Of a stretch of 64,000 nt of DNA, positions 33,461-43,708 are shown piece after piece. The translations under genes were made by a program, and so were the position numbers. Origin of the DNA: Pseudomonas sp. DTU_2021_1001937_2_SI_NGA_ILE_001 (lineage in GTDB: Bacteria; Pseudomonadota; Gammaproteobacteria; Pseudomonadales; Pseudomonadaceae); the NCBI RefSeq assembly GCF_032463525.1, contig NZ_CP135971.1, positions 4,583,501 through 4,647,500 of the forward strand. Direction: 5' to 3'. The notes below the pieces were generated by a model. That model made no database searches. It worked only from the letters and a program-made list of their open reading frames with translations, and was not told the origin of the DNA. The first letter of the stretch is position 1. Each line of letters starts with the position of its first letter.

Positions 33461-34363
33461 ATGTCTGATTCACGTCGCGTTCCCCTGGTGCTGATCGGCG
33501 CCTTCCTGGCCCTCTACCTGATCTGGGGCTCCACCTACCTGATGATCCGCATTGGCGTGGCTTCCTGGCCGCCGATGATGATGGCCGGGGTGCGCTTCCT
33601 GATTGCCGGTCTGCTGATGTACGGCTTTCTGCGCTGGCGCGGGGTGCCCACGCCGACCCGCGAGCAATGGAAGGCCAGTACGCTGATCGGCTTTTTGCTG
33701 CTGGCCTGCGGCAATGGCGGGGTGACCCTGGCCGAGCACGCCGATGTCTCGTCGGGCGTTGCTGCCCTGGCGGTGGCCACCGTGCCGCTGTTCACGCTGT
33801 TGTTCAGCCTGCTGCTGGGCAACCGCACCACGCGTCTGGAATGGGCCGGCATCGCCCTGGGCATGACCGGTATCGGCCTGCTCAATCTGGGCTCCAACCT
33901 GCAGGCCAGCCCATTGGGCGCGGCGTTGCTGATCTTCGCGGCGGCGTCCTGGGCCTTCGGGTCGGTATGGAGCCGACGCCTGTCACTGCCGGACGGCCCG
34001 ATGGCCAGTGCCGCGCAGATGCTCGTCGCCGGCGCCATGTTGCTGCTGGGCAGCCAGATCAGTGGCGAGCGCCTGGAGCAGATGCCCAGCGCTGCGGGTT
34101 GGGCGGCGTTGGCGTACCTGGTGGTGTTCGGCTCGATCGTCGCATTCAGTGCCTACCTGTACCTGCTCAAGCATGTGCGCCCGGCAGCGGCCACCAGCTA
34201 CGCCTACGTCAATCCGGTGGTGGCAGTGGTGCTCGGCATGCTCTTCGCCGGTGAGCGTATTGGTGCGGAAGAGACCCTGGCGATGCTGGTGATCATCAGC
34301 GCGGTGATCCTCATTGGCCTGCCCCAGTGGCGGCGCCCGGTGGTCAGGGAGTCGGCGGCCTAA
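33461..34363 (+). CDS. EamA/DMT-family transporter (YedA-like)
   Basis: This 300-residue inner-membrane protein has ten predicted membrane segments in two EamA repeats; the first repeat starts with the LIWGSTYLMIRIG motif. The family exports amino acids and related metabolites. ATG 33461 follows an AAAGGA at somewhat long spacing; ATG 33440 has no ribosome site. It is divergent from the Lrp-type gene. The substrate is not evident. Confidence 0.82.
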   Translation: MSDSRRVPLVLIGAFLALYLIWGSTYLMIRIGVASWPPMMMAGVRFLIAGLLMYGFLRWRGVPTPTREQWKASTLIGFLLLACGNGGVTLAEHADVSSGVAALAVATVPLFTLLFSLLLGNRTTRLEWAGIALGMTGIGLLNLGSNLQASPLGAALLIFAAASWAFGSVWSRRLSLPDGPMASAAQMLVAGAMLLLGSQISGERLEQMPSAAGWAALAYLVVFGSIVAFSAYLYLLKHVRPAAATSYAYVNPVVAVVLGMLFAGERIGAEETLAMLVIISAVILIGLPQWRRPVVRESAA

Positions 34364-34427
34364 CCCAAGGGCGGGGGGACAGGGTAAACTGCGCGCCTTG
34401 CGCTGAATCATTACCAACGGTACCCCC

Positions 34428-35759
34428 ATGACTTTCGCTTCCCTCGGTCTGATCGAACCCCTGCTGCGCGCCCTCGAAGCGCTGGACTACCAGACGCCGA
34501 CGCCGGTGCAGGCCAAGGCGATCCCCGCCGTGTTGGACGGCCGCGACCTGATGGCCGCGGCGCAGACCGGCACCGGCAAGACCGCCGGTTTCGCCTTGCC
34601 GCTGCTGCAGCGCCTGACCATGGAGGGCCCCAAGGTGGCCGCCAACTCGGTGCGCGCCCTGGTGCTGGCGCCAACCCGCGAACTGGCCGAGCAGGTCCAT
34701 GAGAGCTTTCGCCAGTACGCCGAGCACCTGCCACTGAGCACCTACGCGGTGTATGGCGGGGTGAGCATCAACCCGCAGATGATGCGCCTGCGCCGTGGCG
34801 TCGACGTGCTGGTCGCCACCCCGGGCCGCCTGCTCGACCTGCATCGCCAGAACGCAGTGAAATTCAACCAGGTACAGATCCTGGTGCTCGACGAAGCCGA
34901 TCGCATGCTCGACCTGGGCTTTGCCGAAGAGTTGCGGGGGCTCTATGCGGCCCTGCCGAAACGCCGCCAGACCCTGTTGTTCTCGGCGACCTTCTCCGAC
35001 CCCATCCGCCTGCTGGCCGGGCAGATGCTCGACAACCCGCTGAGCATCGAGGTCAGCCCGCGTAACGCCGCGGCCACCACGGTCAAGCAGTGGGTGGTGC
35101 CGGTGGACAAGAAGCGCAAGACCGAGCTGTTCATCCACCTGCTGAAAAAGCTGCGCTGGGGCCAAGTGCTGGTGTTCGCCAAGACCAAGGTCGGCGTCGA
35201 CCAGTTGGCCGAGCGTCTGCAGGGCCTGGGCATCAAGGCCGACGGCATCCATGGCGATCGCCCGCAGGCCACCCGCCAGCGCGCGCTGGACAGTTTCAAG
35301 ACCGGAGACATCCAGGTGCTGGTGGCCACTGATGTGGCAGCGCGTGGCCTGGATATCGACGACCTGCCAACCGTCGTCAACCTCGACCTGCCGATCGTTG
35401 CCGAGGACTACGTGCATCGCATCGGCCGCACCGGACGCGCCGGGCAGACTGGCGAGGCGATTTCGCTGGTGTGTGCCGATGAAGTGGAACAGCTGGCGGC
35501 CATCGAGGTGCTGATCCGCCAGGTGCTGCAGCGCAAGGAAGAGCCGGACTTCGAGCCCGACCACCGGGTGCCGGCCACCGATGCCAGCGGGCAGATCCTG
35601 AAGAAACCCAAGAAGCCGAAGAAACCCAAGACCACCGGCGCCAAGGGCAACCTGGGCAAGTGGATCGACAGCGGTGACTTCGATGCGCCAGCACCGAGCG
35701 TCAAGCCCGTGCGCAAGGTCCCGGCTTTCAATACCGGACCGCGTAAACGCAAGCCATGA
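34428..35759 (+). CDS. rhlE: DEAD-box RNA helicase, RhlE type
   Basis: This 443-residue RNA helicase carries all core motifs: AQTGTGKT (about 44-51), PTRELA, TPGR, DEAD at residues 155-158, SAT, ARGLDI and HRIGRTGR. The C-terminus is a short Lys/Pro-rich basic tail (about 385-443), typical of RhlE. It should remodel rRNA or mRNA structures in the cytosol. The gene stands alone and ends in a terminator shared with pgi. Confidence 0.88.
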   Translation: MTFASLGLIEPLLRALEALDYQTPTPVQAKAIPAVLDGRDLMAAAQTGTGKTAGFALPLLQRLTMEGPKVAANSVRALVLAPTRELAEQVHESFRQYAEHLPLSTYAVYGGVSINPQMMRLRRGVDVLVATPGRLLDLHRQNAVKFNQVQILVLDEADRMLDLGFAEELRGLYAALPKRRQTLLFSATFSDPIRLLAGQMLDNPLSIEVSPRNAAATTVKQWVVPVDKKRKTELFIHLLKKLRWGQVLVFAKTKVGVDQLAERLQGLGIKADGIHGDRPQATRQRALDSFKTGDIQVLVATDVAARGLDIDDLPTVVNLDLPIVAEDYVHRIGRTGRAGQTGEAISLVCADEVEQLAAIEVLIRQVLQRKEEPDFEPDHRVPATDASGQILKKPKKPKKPKTTGAKGNLGKWIDSGDFDAPAPSVKPVRKVPAFNTGPRKRKP

Positions 35760-35763
35760 AAAA

Positions 35764-35788
35764 AGGCCGGGTGTGATACCCGGCCTTC
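35764..35788. terminator. Bidirectional terminator between rhlE and pgi
   Basis: AAGGCCGGGT and ACCCGGCCTT form a 10-bp stem with loop GTGAT, flanked by an A-run and by TTCTTGTTT. It can end transcription from both convergent genes. Confidence 0.85.
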
Positions 35789-35841
35789 TTGTTTGGCCCG
35801 AGGGGAAAGGCCGCGCCCGGTGGGCGTGAGGCCCGTACCGA

Positions 35842-37506
35842 TCAGCCGCGGTGACGACCGCGGAAGTAGTTGATCAGGCCTTGGGTCGAGGCGTCTTCGG
35901 CCGGCTCTTCGTTGCCGCCGGTCAGGCGCTGGTAGACACCCTTGCCCAGCTCCTTGCCCAGTTCCACGCCCCATTGGTCGAAGGCATTGATGCCCCAGAT
36001 CACGCTCTGCACGAACACCTTGTGCTCGTACATCGCCACCAGCGCGCCCAGGCGGCGTGGGCTGATGCGCTCGACCACCAAGGTGTTGCTCGGCCGGTTG
36101 CCCGGGATCACCTTGTGCGGCGCCAGGCGCTGCACCTGGTCTTCCGGCAGACCCTTGTCGCGCAGTTCGGCCTCGGCCTCGGCGCGGGTCTTGCCGAGCA
36201 TCAGTGCCTGGCTCTGCGACAGGCAGTTGGCGTACAGCCACTGGTGATGGTCGGCTACCGGGTTGAAGCTGACGATCGGCACGATGAAGTCGGCCGGGAT
36301 CAGCTGCGAGCCCTGGTGCAGCAACTGGTGATACGCGTGCTGGCCGTTACAGCCCACGCCACCCCAGATGACCGGGCCAGTGTCGGTGGACACCGGCGTG
36401 CCGTCCTGGCGCACGCTCTTGCCGTTGGACTCCATGTCCAGCTGTTGCAGGTGCTTGGTGATGTTACGCAGGTAGTGGTCGTACGGCAGGATCGCGTGGC
36501 TCTGCGCGCCCCAGAAGTTGCCGTACCACACGCCCAGCAGGCCCAGCAGCACCGGCATGTTCTGTTCGAACGGCGCGCTCTGGAAATGCTGGTCCATGGT
36601 GTAGGCGCCGGACAGCAGTTCCTTGAAGTTGGACATGCCGATGGCCAGGGCGATCGGCAGGCCGATGGCCGACCACAGCGAATAACGGCCGCCGACCCAG
36701 TCCCACATCGGGAAAATGTTTTCTTCACGGATACCGAAGGCCACGGCAGCGGCATTGTTGCTCGACACGGCGATGAAGTGACGATGCAGCTCGGCTTCCG
36801 ACCCACCCTGAGCCAGGTACCAGGCACGTGCGGCCTGGGCGTTTTTCAGGGTTTCCAGGGTGCTGAAGGACTTCGACGAGACGATGAACAGTGTGGTCTC
36901 GGCGCGGATGTTCATCGACAGCTCGTGGAACTCGCTGCCGTCGATATTGGCCAGGTAATGGCAGCGTACGCCCTTGTGGGTGTAGGCCAGCAGGGCTTCG
37001 GAGACCAGTTCGGGGCCCAGGTAGGAGCCGCCGATGCCGATGTTGACCACGTCGGTGATGGGCTTTTCGGTATAGCCACGCCACAGGCCGTCGTGGATGC
37101 GCCCGACCAGCTCGGTCATCTGGCTCAGCACCCGGTGCACTTCCGGCATGATGTTGGTGCCGTTGACCAGCAGCTTGTCGCCTACCGGGCGACGCAGGGC
37201 GGTGTGCAGTGCCGGGCGGCCTTCCGACGCGTTGATGGTCTCGCCATCGTACTGGGCCTTGATCGCTTCCTTGAGGCCGACGTCCTTGGCCAGGCGTACC
37301 AGCAGGTCGCGGGTTTCGGTGGTGATCAGGTTCTTGGAATAGTCGAGGAACAGGCCGCAGCTGCTGAGGGTGAACTGGTTGAAACGCTGCGGGTCGGCAG
37401 CGAACGCCTCGCGCATGCTGAAGTCCTGCATGGCCTGGCGGTGTTCGCTCAATGCCTGCCAGGCGGGCAGAGCGGTCACATCGGAAGGATTGCGGTAGTA
37501 CGCCAT
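35842..37506 (-). CDS. pgi: Glucose-6-phosphate isomerase
   Basis: This 554-residue enzyme interconverts glucose-6-phosphate and fructose-6-phosphate. PGI signatures are visible: [11 protein letters not shown] near residue 160, [11 protein letters not shown] near 210, and [12 protein letters not shown] near 275. In Pseudomonas, which lacks phosphofructokinase, it works mainly in the gluconeogenic direction and feeds the cyclic Entner-Doudoroff route. It follows panC on the same strand after a 230-bp gap, so it probably has its own promoter. Length and motifs are normal. Confidence 0.96.
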   Translation of the reverse strand: MAYYRNPSDVTALPAWQALSEHRQAMQDFSMREAFAADPQRFNQFTLSSCGLFLDYSKNLITTETRDLLVRLAKDVGLKEAIKAQYDGETINASEGRPALHTALRRPVGDKLLVNGTNIMPEVHRVLSQMTELVGRIHDGLWRGYTEKPITDVVNIGIGGSYLGPELVSEALLAYTHKGVRCHYLANIDGSEFHELSMNIRAETTLFIVSSKSFSTLETLKNAQAARAWYLAQGGSEAELHRHFIAVSSNNAAAVAFGIREENIFPMWDWVGGRYSLWSAIGLPIALAIGMSNFKELLSGAYTMDQHFQSAPFEQNMPVLLGLLGVWYGNFWGAQSHAILPYDHYLRNITKHLQQLDMESNGKSVRQDGTPVSTDTGPVIWGGVGCNGQHAYHQLLHQGSQLIPADFIVPIVSFNPVADHHQWLYANCLSQSQALMLGKTRAEAEAELRDKGLPEDQVQRLAPHKVIPGNRPSNTLVVERISPRRLGALVAMYEHKVFVQSVIWGINAFDQWGVELGKELGKGVYQRLTGGNEEPAEDASTQGLINYFRGRHRG

Positions 37507-37736
37507 CGCTTGGGGTTTCCTTTAACTTTAACTGCCTGTGGACATTTCGACGCCGCCTGTTCGGCGGCAGGTTGTGCTGCGGTGAACTGCCAGGCGCCTT
37601 CGGGGCCCAGGCTCGTCAGGGTCGTGCGCATCGATGTCCGGGCATTCACTCCAGGGTGTCATGCAGACCACGTTGGATCTGTAGGAATAGGCACTGTCGC
37701 ACCAGCTTAGTTCATTGCCAAGCGGCCTGGCCGCCG

Positions 37737-38585
37737 TCAGCGCTTGAGGTGCAGGTTGTCGATCAATCGGGTCTTGCCCAGGAATGCCGCAGCGATCACC
37801 ACCAGGTCACGGTCGTCGGCCGTGGCCGGACGCAGACTGGTCGCTTCGCGAACCTCCAGATAATCCACCCGCAAGCCGGCGCTTTCAAGCTGGCGAGCGC
37901 TTTCGTTCAGCAACGGCTCGAAGGCGTTGTCACCGCCCTGCAGGGCTGCGGCGACACGCTGCAGCTCGCGGTACAGGGCCGGAGCGACGGCACGCTGCTC
38001 GTCGCTCAGGTAGCCGTTGCGCGACGACAGCGCCAGGCCGTCGGCGGCGCGCACCGTGGGCTCGCCGATGATCTGGATAGGCATGTTCAGGTCGCGGACC
38101 ATGGCGCGGATCACCGCCAGCTGCTGGAAGTCCTTCTCGCCGAACACCGCGACGTCTGGCTGGGCCATGTTGAACAGCTTGCTGACCACCGTGGCCACGC
38201 CTTCGAAATGCCCGGGGCGGCTGGAGCCGCACAGACCTTCTGAAACGCCCGGCACGCTGACCCGGGTCTGCTCGCCCATGCCGTTGGGGTACATTTCCTC
38301 GACCGTGGGGGTGAACAGCAGATGGCAGCCGGCCTGCTGGAGCTTTTCCTGGTCGGCGGTGAGGGTGCGCGGGTAGCTGGCCAGGTCTTCGTTGGCGCCG
38401 AACTGCAGCGGGTTGACGAAGATGGTCGCGACGATGAAGTCGGCGTGCTCGGCGGCGCGGGTCACCAGTTGAATGTGGCCGCTGTGCAGGTTGCCCATGG
38501 TCGGCACCAGGCCGATACGCTTGCCGGCGCGGCGCGCCTCGGCGACGGCCGCACGCAGGGCCTGGACGCTGTTGACGGTGTTCAT
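37737..38585 (-). CDS. panC: Pantothenate synthetase
   Basis: This 282-residue enzyme joins pantoate and beta-alanine with ATP, giving pantothenate for coenzyme A. The HIGH-like motif [10 protein letters not shown] and the KMSKS-like LSSRNGYL are present. The start ATG 38585 overlaps the panB stop (ATGA), so the two genes are coupled. A longer open frame extends upstream but only covers panB and is rejected. No panD lies between panC and pgi. Confidence 0.95.
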   Translation of the reverse strand: MNTVNSVQALRAAVAEARRAGKRIGLVPTMGNLHSGHIQLVTRAAEHADFIVATIFVNPLQFGANEDLASYPRTLTADQEKLQQAGCHLLFTPTVEEMYPNGMGEQTRVSVPGVSEGLCGSSRPGHFEGVATVVSKLFNMAQPDVAVFGEKDFQQLAVIRAMVRDLNMPIQIIGEPTVRAADGLALSSRNGYLSDEQRAVAPALYRELQRVAAALQGGDNAFEPLLNESARQLESAGLRVDYLEVREATSLRPATADDRDLVVIAAAFLGKTRLIDNLHLKR

Positions 38586-39382
38586 GCCTGGAATCCGTGT
38601 TCTGGGGCTGGGAAACTGACGTCTTTGACGGCCGCGACGTAGGCCTGGATGGCCGACGGGATGTCGGGCTGACCGATCATGAAATTCTTCACGAAACGCG
38701 CCACCCGACCGGTGATCGACAGCCCGAGCATGTCGTGCAGGACCAGCACCTGGCCATCGGTGGCGCTGCCGGCGCCGATCCCGATCACCGGGATTTTCAC
38801 CGCATGGGTGATTTCCTCGGCCAGGTCGGTGGGCACGCATTCGAGCAGGATCATCGCCGCACCGGCCTGCTCCAGCGCAATGGCATCGGCGCGCAGCTGG
38901 CGGGCCTGGGCTTCCAGGCGGCCCTGGACCTTGTAGCCGCCCATCACGTTGACGGTCTGCGGGGTCAGGCCGAGGTGCGCGCACACCGGAATGCCGCGGT
39001 CGGTCAGCTGACGAATGGAATCGGCCAGCCAGGCCGCGCCTTCGACCTTGACCATGTGCGCACCGGCACGCATCAGTGCGGCGCTGTTGAGCAGGGTCTG
39101 TTCGAGGCTGGCATTGGCCATGAACGGCAGGTCGGCGAGGATCAGCGAGCCCTGGTTGCCGCGGCGCACGCAGGCGACGTGGTAGGCCATGTCCTCGACA
39201 GTGACTGGCAGGGTGCTGTCATGGCCCTGCAGGACCATGCCCAGCGAGTCGCCGACCAGCAGCACTTCGACGCCTGCGCCACTGGCAGTGTGGGCGAACG
39301 TCGCGTCGTAGCAGGTCAGCATGGTGATTTTTTCGCCCTTCTGCTTGAGAGCCTGCAGCGACGTAACGGTTGTAACCGGCAT
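38582..39382 (-). CDS. panB: 3-methyl-2-oxobutanoate hydroxymethyltransferase
   Basis: This 266-residue enzyme makes ketopantoate from 2-oxoisovalerate and 5,10-methylene-THF. Conserved parts include [20 protein letters not shown] with metal-binding Asp, and [17 protein letters not shown] 39382 has GGAGGAAA upstream and gives the normal length; the upstream extension to 39493 is rejected. It is followed by panC with a 4-base overlap. The 2-oxoisovalerate comes from the same branched-chain pathway encoded by ilvIHC at 58-61 kb. Confidence 0.95.
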   Translation of the reverse strand: MPVTTVTSLQALKQKGEKITMLTCYDATFAHTASGAGVEVLLVGDSLGMVLQGHDSTLPVTVEDMAYHVACVRRGNQGSLILADLPFMANASLEQTLLNSAALMRAGAHMVKVEGAAWLADSIRQLTDRGIPVCAHLGLTPQTVNVMGGYKVQGRLEAQARQLRADAIALEQAGAAMILLECVPTDLAEEITHAVKIPVIGIGAGSATDGQVLVLHDMLGLSITGRVARFVKNFMIGQPDIPSAIQAYVAAVKDVSFPAPEHGFQA

Positions 39383-39551
39383 GTAATTTCCTCCATCACC
39401 AGGCGCTGTGAATACTACAGATTCATCCTGGAAAGCAGGCACACCGTCGTACCGCGGTGTTTTGCAAAGGCCTGTCTTGCGCCCATTCACCAAGGGGTTG
39501 GCGGCGGGAGGCCTATCTTCGTGAGGCGCGGACTTGAAGTCAAATGCAGGT

Positions 39552-39577
39552 GTTACCGGTCACGGACGACCGGTAAC
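39552..39577. other. Perfect hairpin between folK and panB
   Basis: GTTACCGGTC and GACCGGTAAC form a perfect 10-bp stem with a 6-base loop, 17 bp after the folK stop on the minus strand. There is no T-run, so simple termination is doubtful. The GTTACC/GGTAAC half-sites resemble those near the crcZ promoter. Confidence 0.5.
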
Positions 39578-39593
39578 GCAGGGGCGGGGTGGC

Positions 39594-40082
39594 TCACTCG
39601 GGAGCGGGCAGACGTTCCAGGCCGACGAATGGGCAATCGCCCAGCATCTGGCTGAGCAGACGTCCGTCCGGCAGTTGCAGGTCGGGCGCAAGGTCGGCCA
39701 GCGGGTAGAGCACGAAGGCCCTGGCGTGCATGTGGTAGTGCGGCACTTGCAGGCGTGGCACGTCGATGGCCTGGCTGCCGAACAGCAGAATGTCCAGGTC
39801 CAGGGTCCGTGGGCCCCAGCGCTCCAGGCGTTCACGGCCCTGGTCCAGCTCGATGGCCTGCAGGGCGTCGAGCAGCGCCAGCGGGGCGAGATCGGTGTCC
39901 AGCGCCGCCACGGCGTTGGTGTAGCGGGGCTGGCCGGGTAGCAGCGAATCGCTCACATAGAACGGCGAGACGCCGGCCAGCTGGCTGCCGGGCAGTGCGG
40001 CCATGGCTTCCAGGGCCGCATGCAGTTGGGCGGCAGGGTCTGCCAGGTTACTGCCCAGGCCGATGTAGGCCCGTTCAGTCAT
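39594..40082 (-). CDS. folK: HPPK, 2-amino-4-hydroxy-6-hydroxymethyldihydropteridine pyrophosphokinase
   Basis: This 162-residue enzyme transfers pyrophosphate from ATP to hydroxymethyldihydropterin in folate synthesis. The start MTERAYIGLGSNL and the signature GPRTLDLDILLFG (metal-binding Asp pair) are characteristic. ATG 40082 overlaps the pcnB stop by 8 bases, so translation is coupled to pcnB. The pcnB-folK-panB-panC order is common in Pseudomonas. Confidence 0.95.
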   Translation of the reverse strand: MTERAYIGLGSNLADPAAQLHAALEAMAALPGSQLAGVSPFYVSDSLLPGQPRYTNAVAALDTDLAPLALLDALQAIELDQGRERLERWGPRTLDLDILLFGSQAIDVPRLQVPHYHMHARAFVLYPLADLAPDLQLPDGRLLSQMLGDCPFVGLERLPAPE

Positions 40083-41478
40083 CGTAGCCGCCGGTGTCGG
40101 CCCCGGCGCGCTTGCGCTTGCCACCGCTTCGCCGACGCTTGCGCGGACCGCTGCCAGTGTCGTCGGCCTTGCTGCCCAGCTCGCGGATCATGTCGCGGCG
40201 TTCGCTTTCGTTGGCGTCCTGATAGTCGGTCCACCATTGGCCCAGGCCGTCGGTCTGCTCGCCGGCGCTCTCGCGCAACAGCAGGAAGTCATAGGCGGCG
40301 CGGAAGCGCGGGTGATCGAGCAACTGGTCGGCGCGTTTGCCCGAGCGGCGCGGCAGGCGCTCCTGCATGTCCCAGATTTCCCGGATCGGCAGGGTGAAGC
40401 GTTTGGGAATCGCGATGCTGCGGCACTGTTCCATGATCAGGTCATGGGCAGCGTCCTGCATGGCGGTGATCGGCGGAACGCCACGCTCCTGCAGGCGCAG
40501 CACGCGGTGCGGCAGGGCTGGCCAGAGCAGCGCGGCGAACATGAAGGCCGGGGTGACCGGCTTGTCCTGGCGCACGCGCAGGTCGGTATTGGCCAACGCC
40601 TGGCTGACCAGTGTGTGGGTGTAGGTCGGGTTGTGTTCCAGGGCCTTGGCGGTAGCCGGGAACAAAGGATCGAACAGCTCCAGGTCGACGAGCATTTCGA
40701 AGGTGATCTCGCCGTGCCCGGACAGGAACAGCTTCAGCGACTCTTCGAACAGCCGTGCCGCCGGAATGTCGCGCAGCATCGGCGCCAGCGGACGGATCGG
40801 CAGCATGCTGTGCTTCTCGATGCCGAAGTTCAGCTTGGCGGCGAAGCGCACCGCACGCAGCATGCGCACCGGGTCTTCCTTGTAGCGCTGCTCCGGGTCG
40901 CCGATCAGGCGGATCAGGCGATTGCGGATGTCGTGTACGCCGTTGGCGTAGTCGAGGATGCGTTCGGTGACCGGGTCGTAATACAGCGCGTTGATGGTGA
41001 AGTCGCGGCGCTGGGCGTCGTCTTCCAGCGTGCCGTAGACGTTGTCGCGCAGGATGCGACCGCTGGAGTTGCGCGAAGACTGGTTGGTGTCTTCGTCGTC
41101 CTCTTCTTCCGGGTGATTGGCGCGGAAGGTCGCCACTTCGATGATTTCCCGTCCGAAATGGATATGTACCAGCTTGAACCGCCGGCCGATGATTCGGGCG
41201 TTGCGGAACTCGGCGCGGATCTGCTCGGGTGTGGCGCTGGTGGCGACGTCGAAGTCCTTGGGATCGAGCTGCAGCATCAGGTCGCGGACACAGCCGCCCA
41301 CCAGGTAGGCCTGGTAACCGGCGTTCTGCAATCGCTCGACGATGCTCACCGCATGGCGGCTGAATTGCGAGCGCTGTAGCGAATGCTGGTTGCTATTGAG
41401 CACGACGGGCGTAGAGCGCGTGTGTTGCCGTGGGGTGCGCAGTGGAGAGCGAAATGACTGGAACAGCTTCTTCAGCAT
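40075..41478 (-). CDS. pcnB: Poly(A) polymerase I
   Basis: This 467-residue enzyme adds 3' poly(A) tails that promote RNA decay. The nucleotidyltransferase signature GGCVRDLML and the catalytic Asp pair in PKDFDVATSA are present, followed by the RNA-binding helical domain and a Lys/Arg-rich C-terminus (about 445-467). ATG 41478 gives the usual start MLKKLFQSFRSP; a 114-residue upstream extension in frame only translates the crcZ RNA and is rejected. It lies downstream of crcZ on the same strand. Confidence 0.94.
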   Translation of the reverse strand: MLKKLFQSFRSPLRTPRQHTRSTPVVLNSNQHSLQRSQFSRHAVSIVERLQNAGYQAYLVGGCVRDLMLQLDPKDFDVATSATPEQIRAEFRNARIIGRRFKLVHIHFGREIIEVATFRANHPEEEDDEDTNQSSRNSSGRILRDNVYGTLEDDAQRRDFTINALYYDPVTERILDYANGVHDIRNRLIRLIGDPEQRYKEDPVRMLRAVRFAAKLNFGIEKHSMLPIRPLAPMLRDIPAARLFEESLKLFLSGHGEITFEMLVDLELFDPLFPATAKALEHNPTYTHTLVSQALANTDLRVRQDKPVTPAFMFAALLWPALPHRVLRLQERGVPPITAMQDAAHDLIMEQCRSIAIPKRFTLPIREIWDMQERLPRRSGKRADQLLDHPRFRAAYDFLLLRESAGEQTDGLGQWWTDYQDANESERRDMIRELGSKADDTGSGPRKRRRSGGKRKRAGADTGGYDD

Positions 41479-41690
41479 GGGATGCACTGTTTGAAGGAAT
41501 ATTCGACCAAAAATGGAGAATGGCCGCACGATGGGCGGGGATTCTAGCATTTGATCGGGCGATGGTGTAGGAAGCCGTCGATCGGCGAGGCTAGGCAGGT
41601 CTGGAGATGGGGCTGTGCGGGGGCTCTGTGCGCAGAACGGCGTGCTTGCAGAAGCCTGGCGGGCGGGGGCTGCCGGGTGGTAGAAGCTAC

Positions 41691-42050
41691 TAGGGGAGCC
41701 GAAGCTCCCCCAAAGTGTGTGCTCTTTATTTTTATTGTCGTTTCGGGCTTCTTGTTTTTGTTGAGTGCCCGTTCGCCGGTCTTTGCCTGCGAAACCTCTC
41801 AAATCGAGAGTGAAGAGCAAACGGATTGCTTTGGACGCTGTATTGCGATGATCGGTGATCCAACCAGTTCAGGCGCTACCTTGAGGTAGTTTTTTGTTGT
41901 TCTCGGCCTGGTCGCGGGGCAAGCCCCAAATACAACACCTCTCCAAAAGAATCAGTTAGCTGCGCCTCCGCCGTGTTGTTCTTGTTATGCGTGAGTCGTT
42001 TCATCTTGTTCTTGTTGTGGGGGTGACACGTGTTTTTTGTTTTTCTTGTA
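41691..42050 (-). ncRNA. crcZ: CrcZ carbon catabolite control sRNA
   Basis: CrcZ sequesters the Hfq/Crc complex and so relieves catabolite repression. On the minus strand this region is A-rich with at least five CA motifs (for example AACAAGAACAAC, AAAAACAAAAAAC, CAACAAAAACAAG), the Hfq/Crc target pattern. It sits between cbrB and pcnB, the conserved crcZ position. A sigma54 promoter ends near 42062, predicting a start near 42050. The 3' end is set at the GGGGAGC / GCTCCCC hairpin (41693-41710, UUCG loop on the RNA). Exact ends are inferred; the length of about 360 nt fits the family. Confidence 0.88.
41693..41710 (-). terminator. Putative 3' hairpin of crcZ
   Basis: GGGGAGC, loop TTCG, GCTCCCC on the minus strand. 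The stem is strong but no U-run follows, so some read-through into pcnB is possible. Confidence 0.55.
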
Positions 42051-42061
42051 CCGAGCATATA

Positions 42062-42077
42062 GCAGGTGCTGTGCCAA
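42062..42077 (-). promoter_or_regulatory. Sigma54 promoter of crcZ
   Basis: On the minus strand, TTGGCAC (42071-42077) is followed by CTGCT, with GG and GC 10 bases apart. This is the RpoN -24/-12 element activated by CbrB. The transcript should start near 42050. Confidence 0.85.
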
Positions 42078-42136
42078 CTTTTGAAAATCCTTGAAAATCA
42101 ATGGCTTGAGATGGCTGGCTATTTTCGTGGAGCGAA

Positions 42137-42173
42137 AAAAACCGGGATTCCGTTACCGTACCTCCCGGTTTTT
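42137..42173 (-). terminator. cbrB terminator overlapping the CbrB control region
   Basis: AAAAACCGGGA and TCCCGGTTTTT form an 11-bp stem around a GTTACC half-site. On the minus strand it follows cbrB and ends in a T-run. Confidence 0.75.
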
Positions 42174-42229
42174 GTTACGTCTGCAAAGGCTTCGGTAACA
42201 GTTTCGGCCTGAGAAGGACAACTGTTACC
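42152..42229. promoter_or_regulatory. Candidate CbrB upstream activating sequence
   Basis: Four copies of a GTTAC/GTAAC-type half-site occur at 42152-42157, 42173-42178, 42194-42200 and 42223-42229, about 75-155 bp upstream of the crcZ sigma54 promoter. TGTTAC/GTAACA repeats are the reported CbrB-binding pattern. This is where an NtrC-type activator should bind. Confidence 0.65.
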
Positions 42230-42240
42230 GAGGGCCAGGG

Positions 42241-43686
<1,446 letters not shown>

Positions 43687-43708
43687 TGATTCGGTTCTCT
43701 CGACGGTC

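Noticed and set aside
38586..38984. N-terminal extension of panC
   Set aside because: It lies entirely within panB in another frame, and panC has a coupled ATGA start at 38585.
41479..41820. 114-residue N-terminal extension of pcnB
   Set aside because: It translates the crcZ RNA; the normal PcnB start is at 41478.
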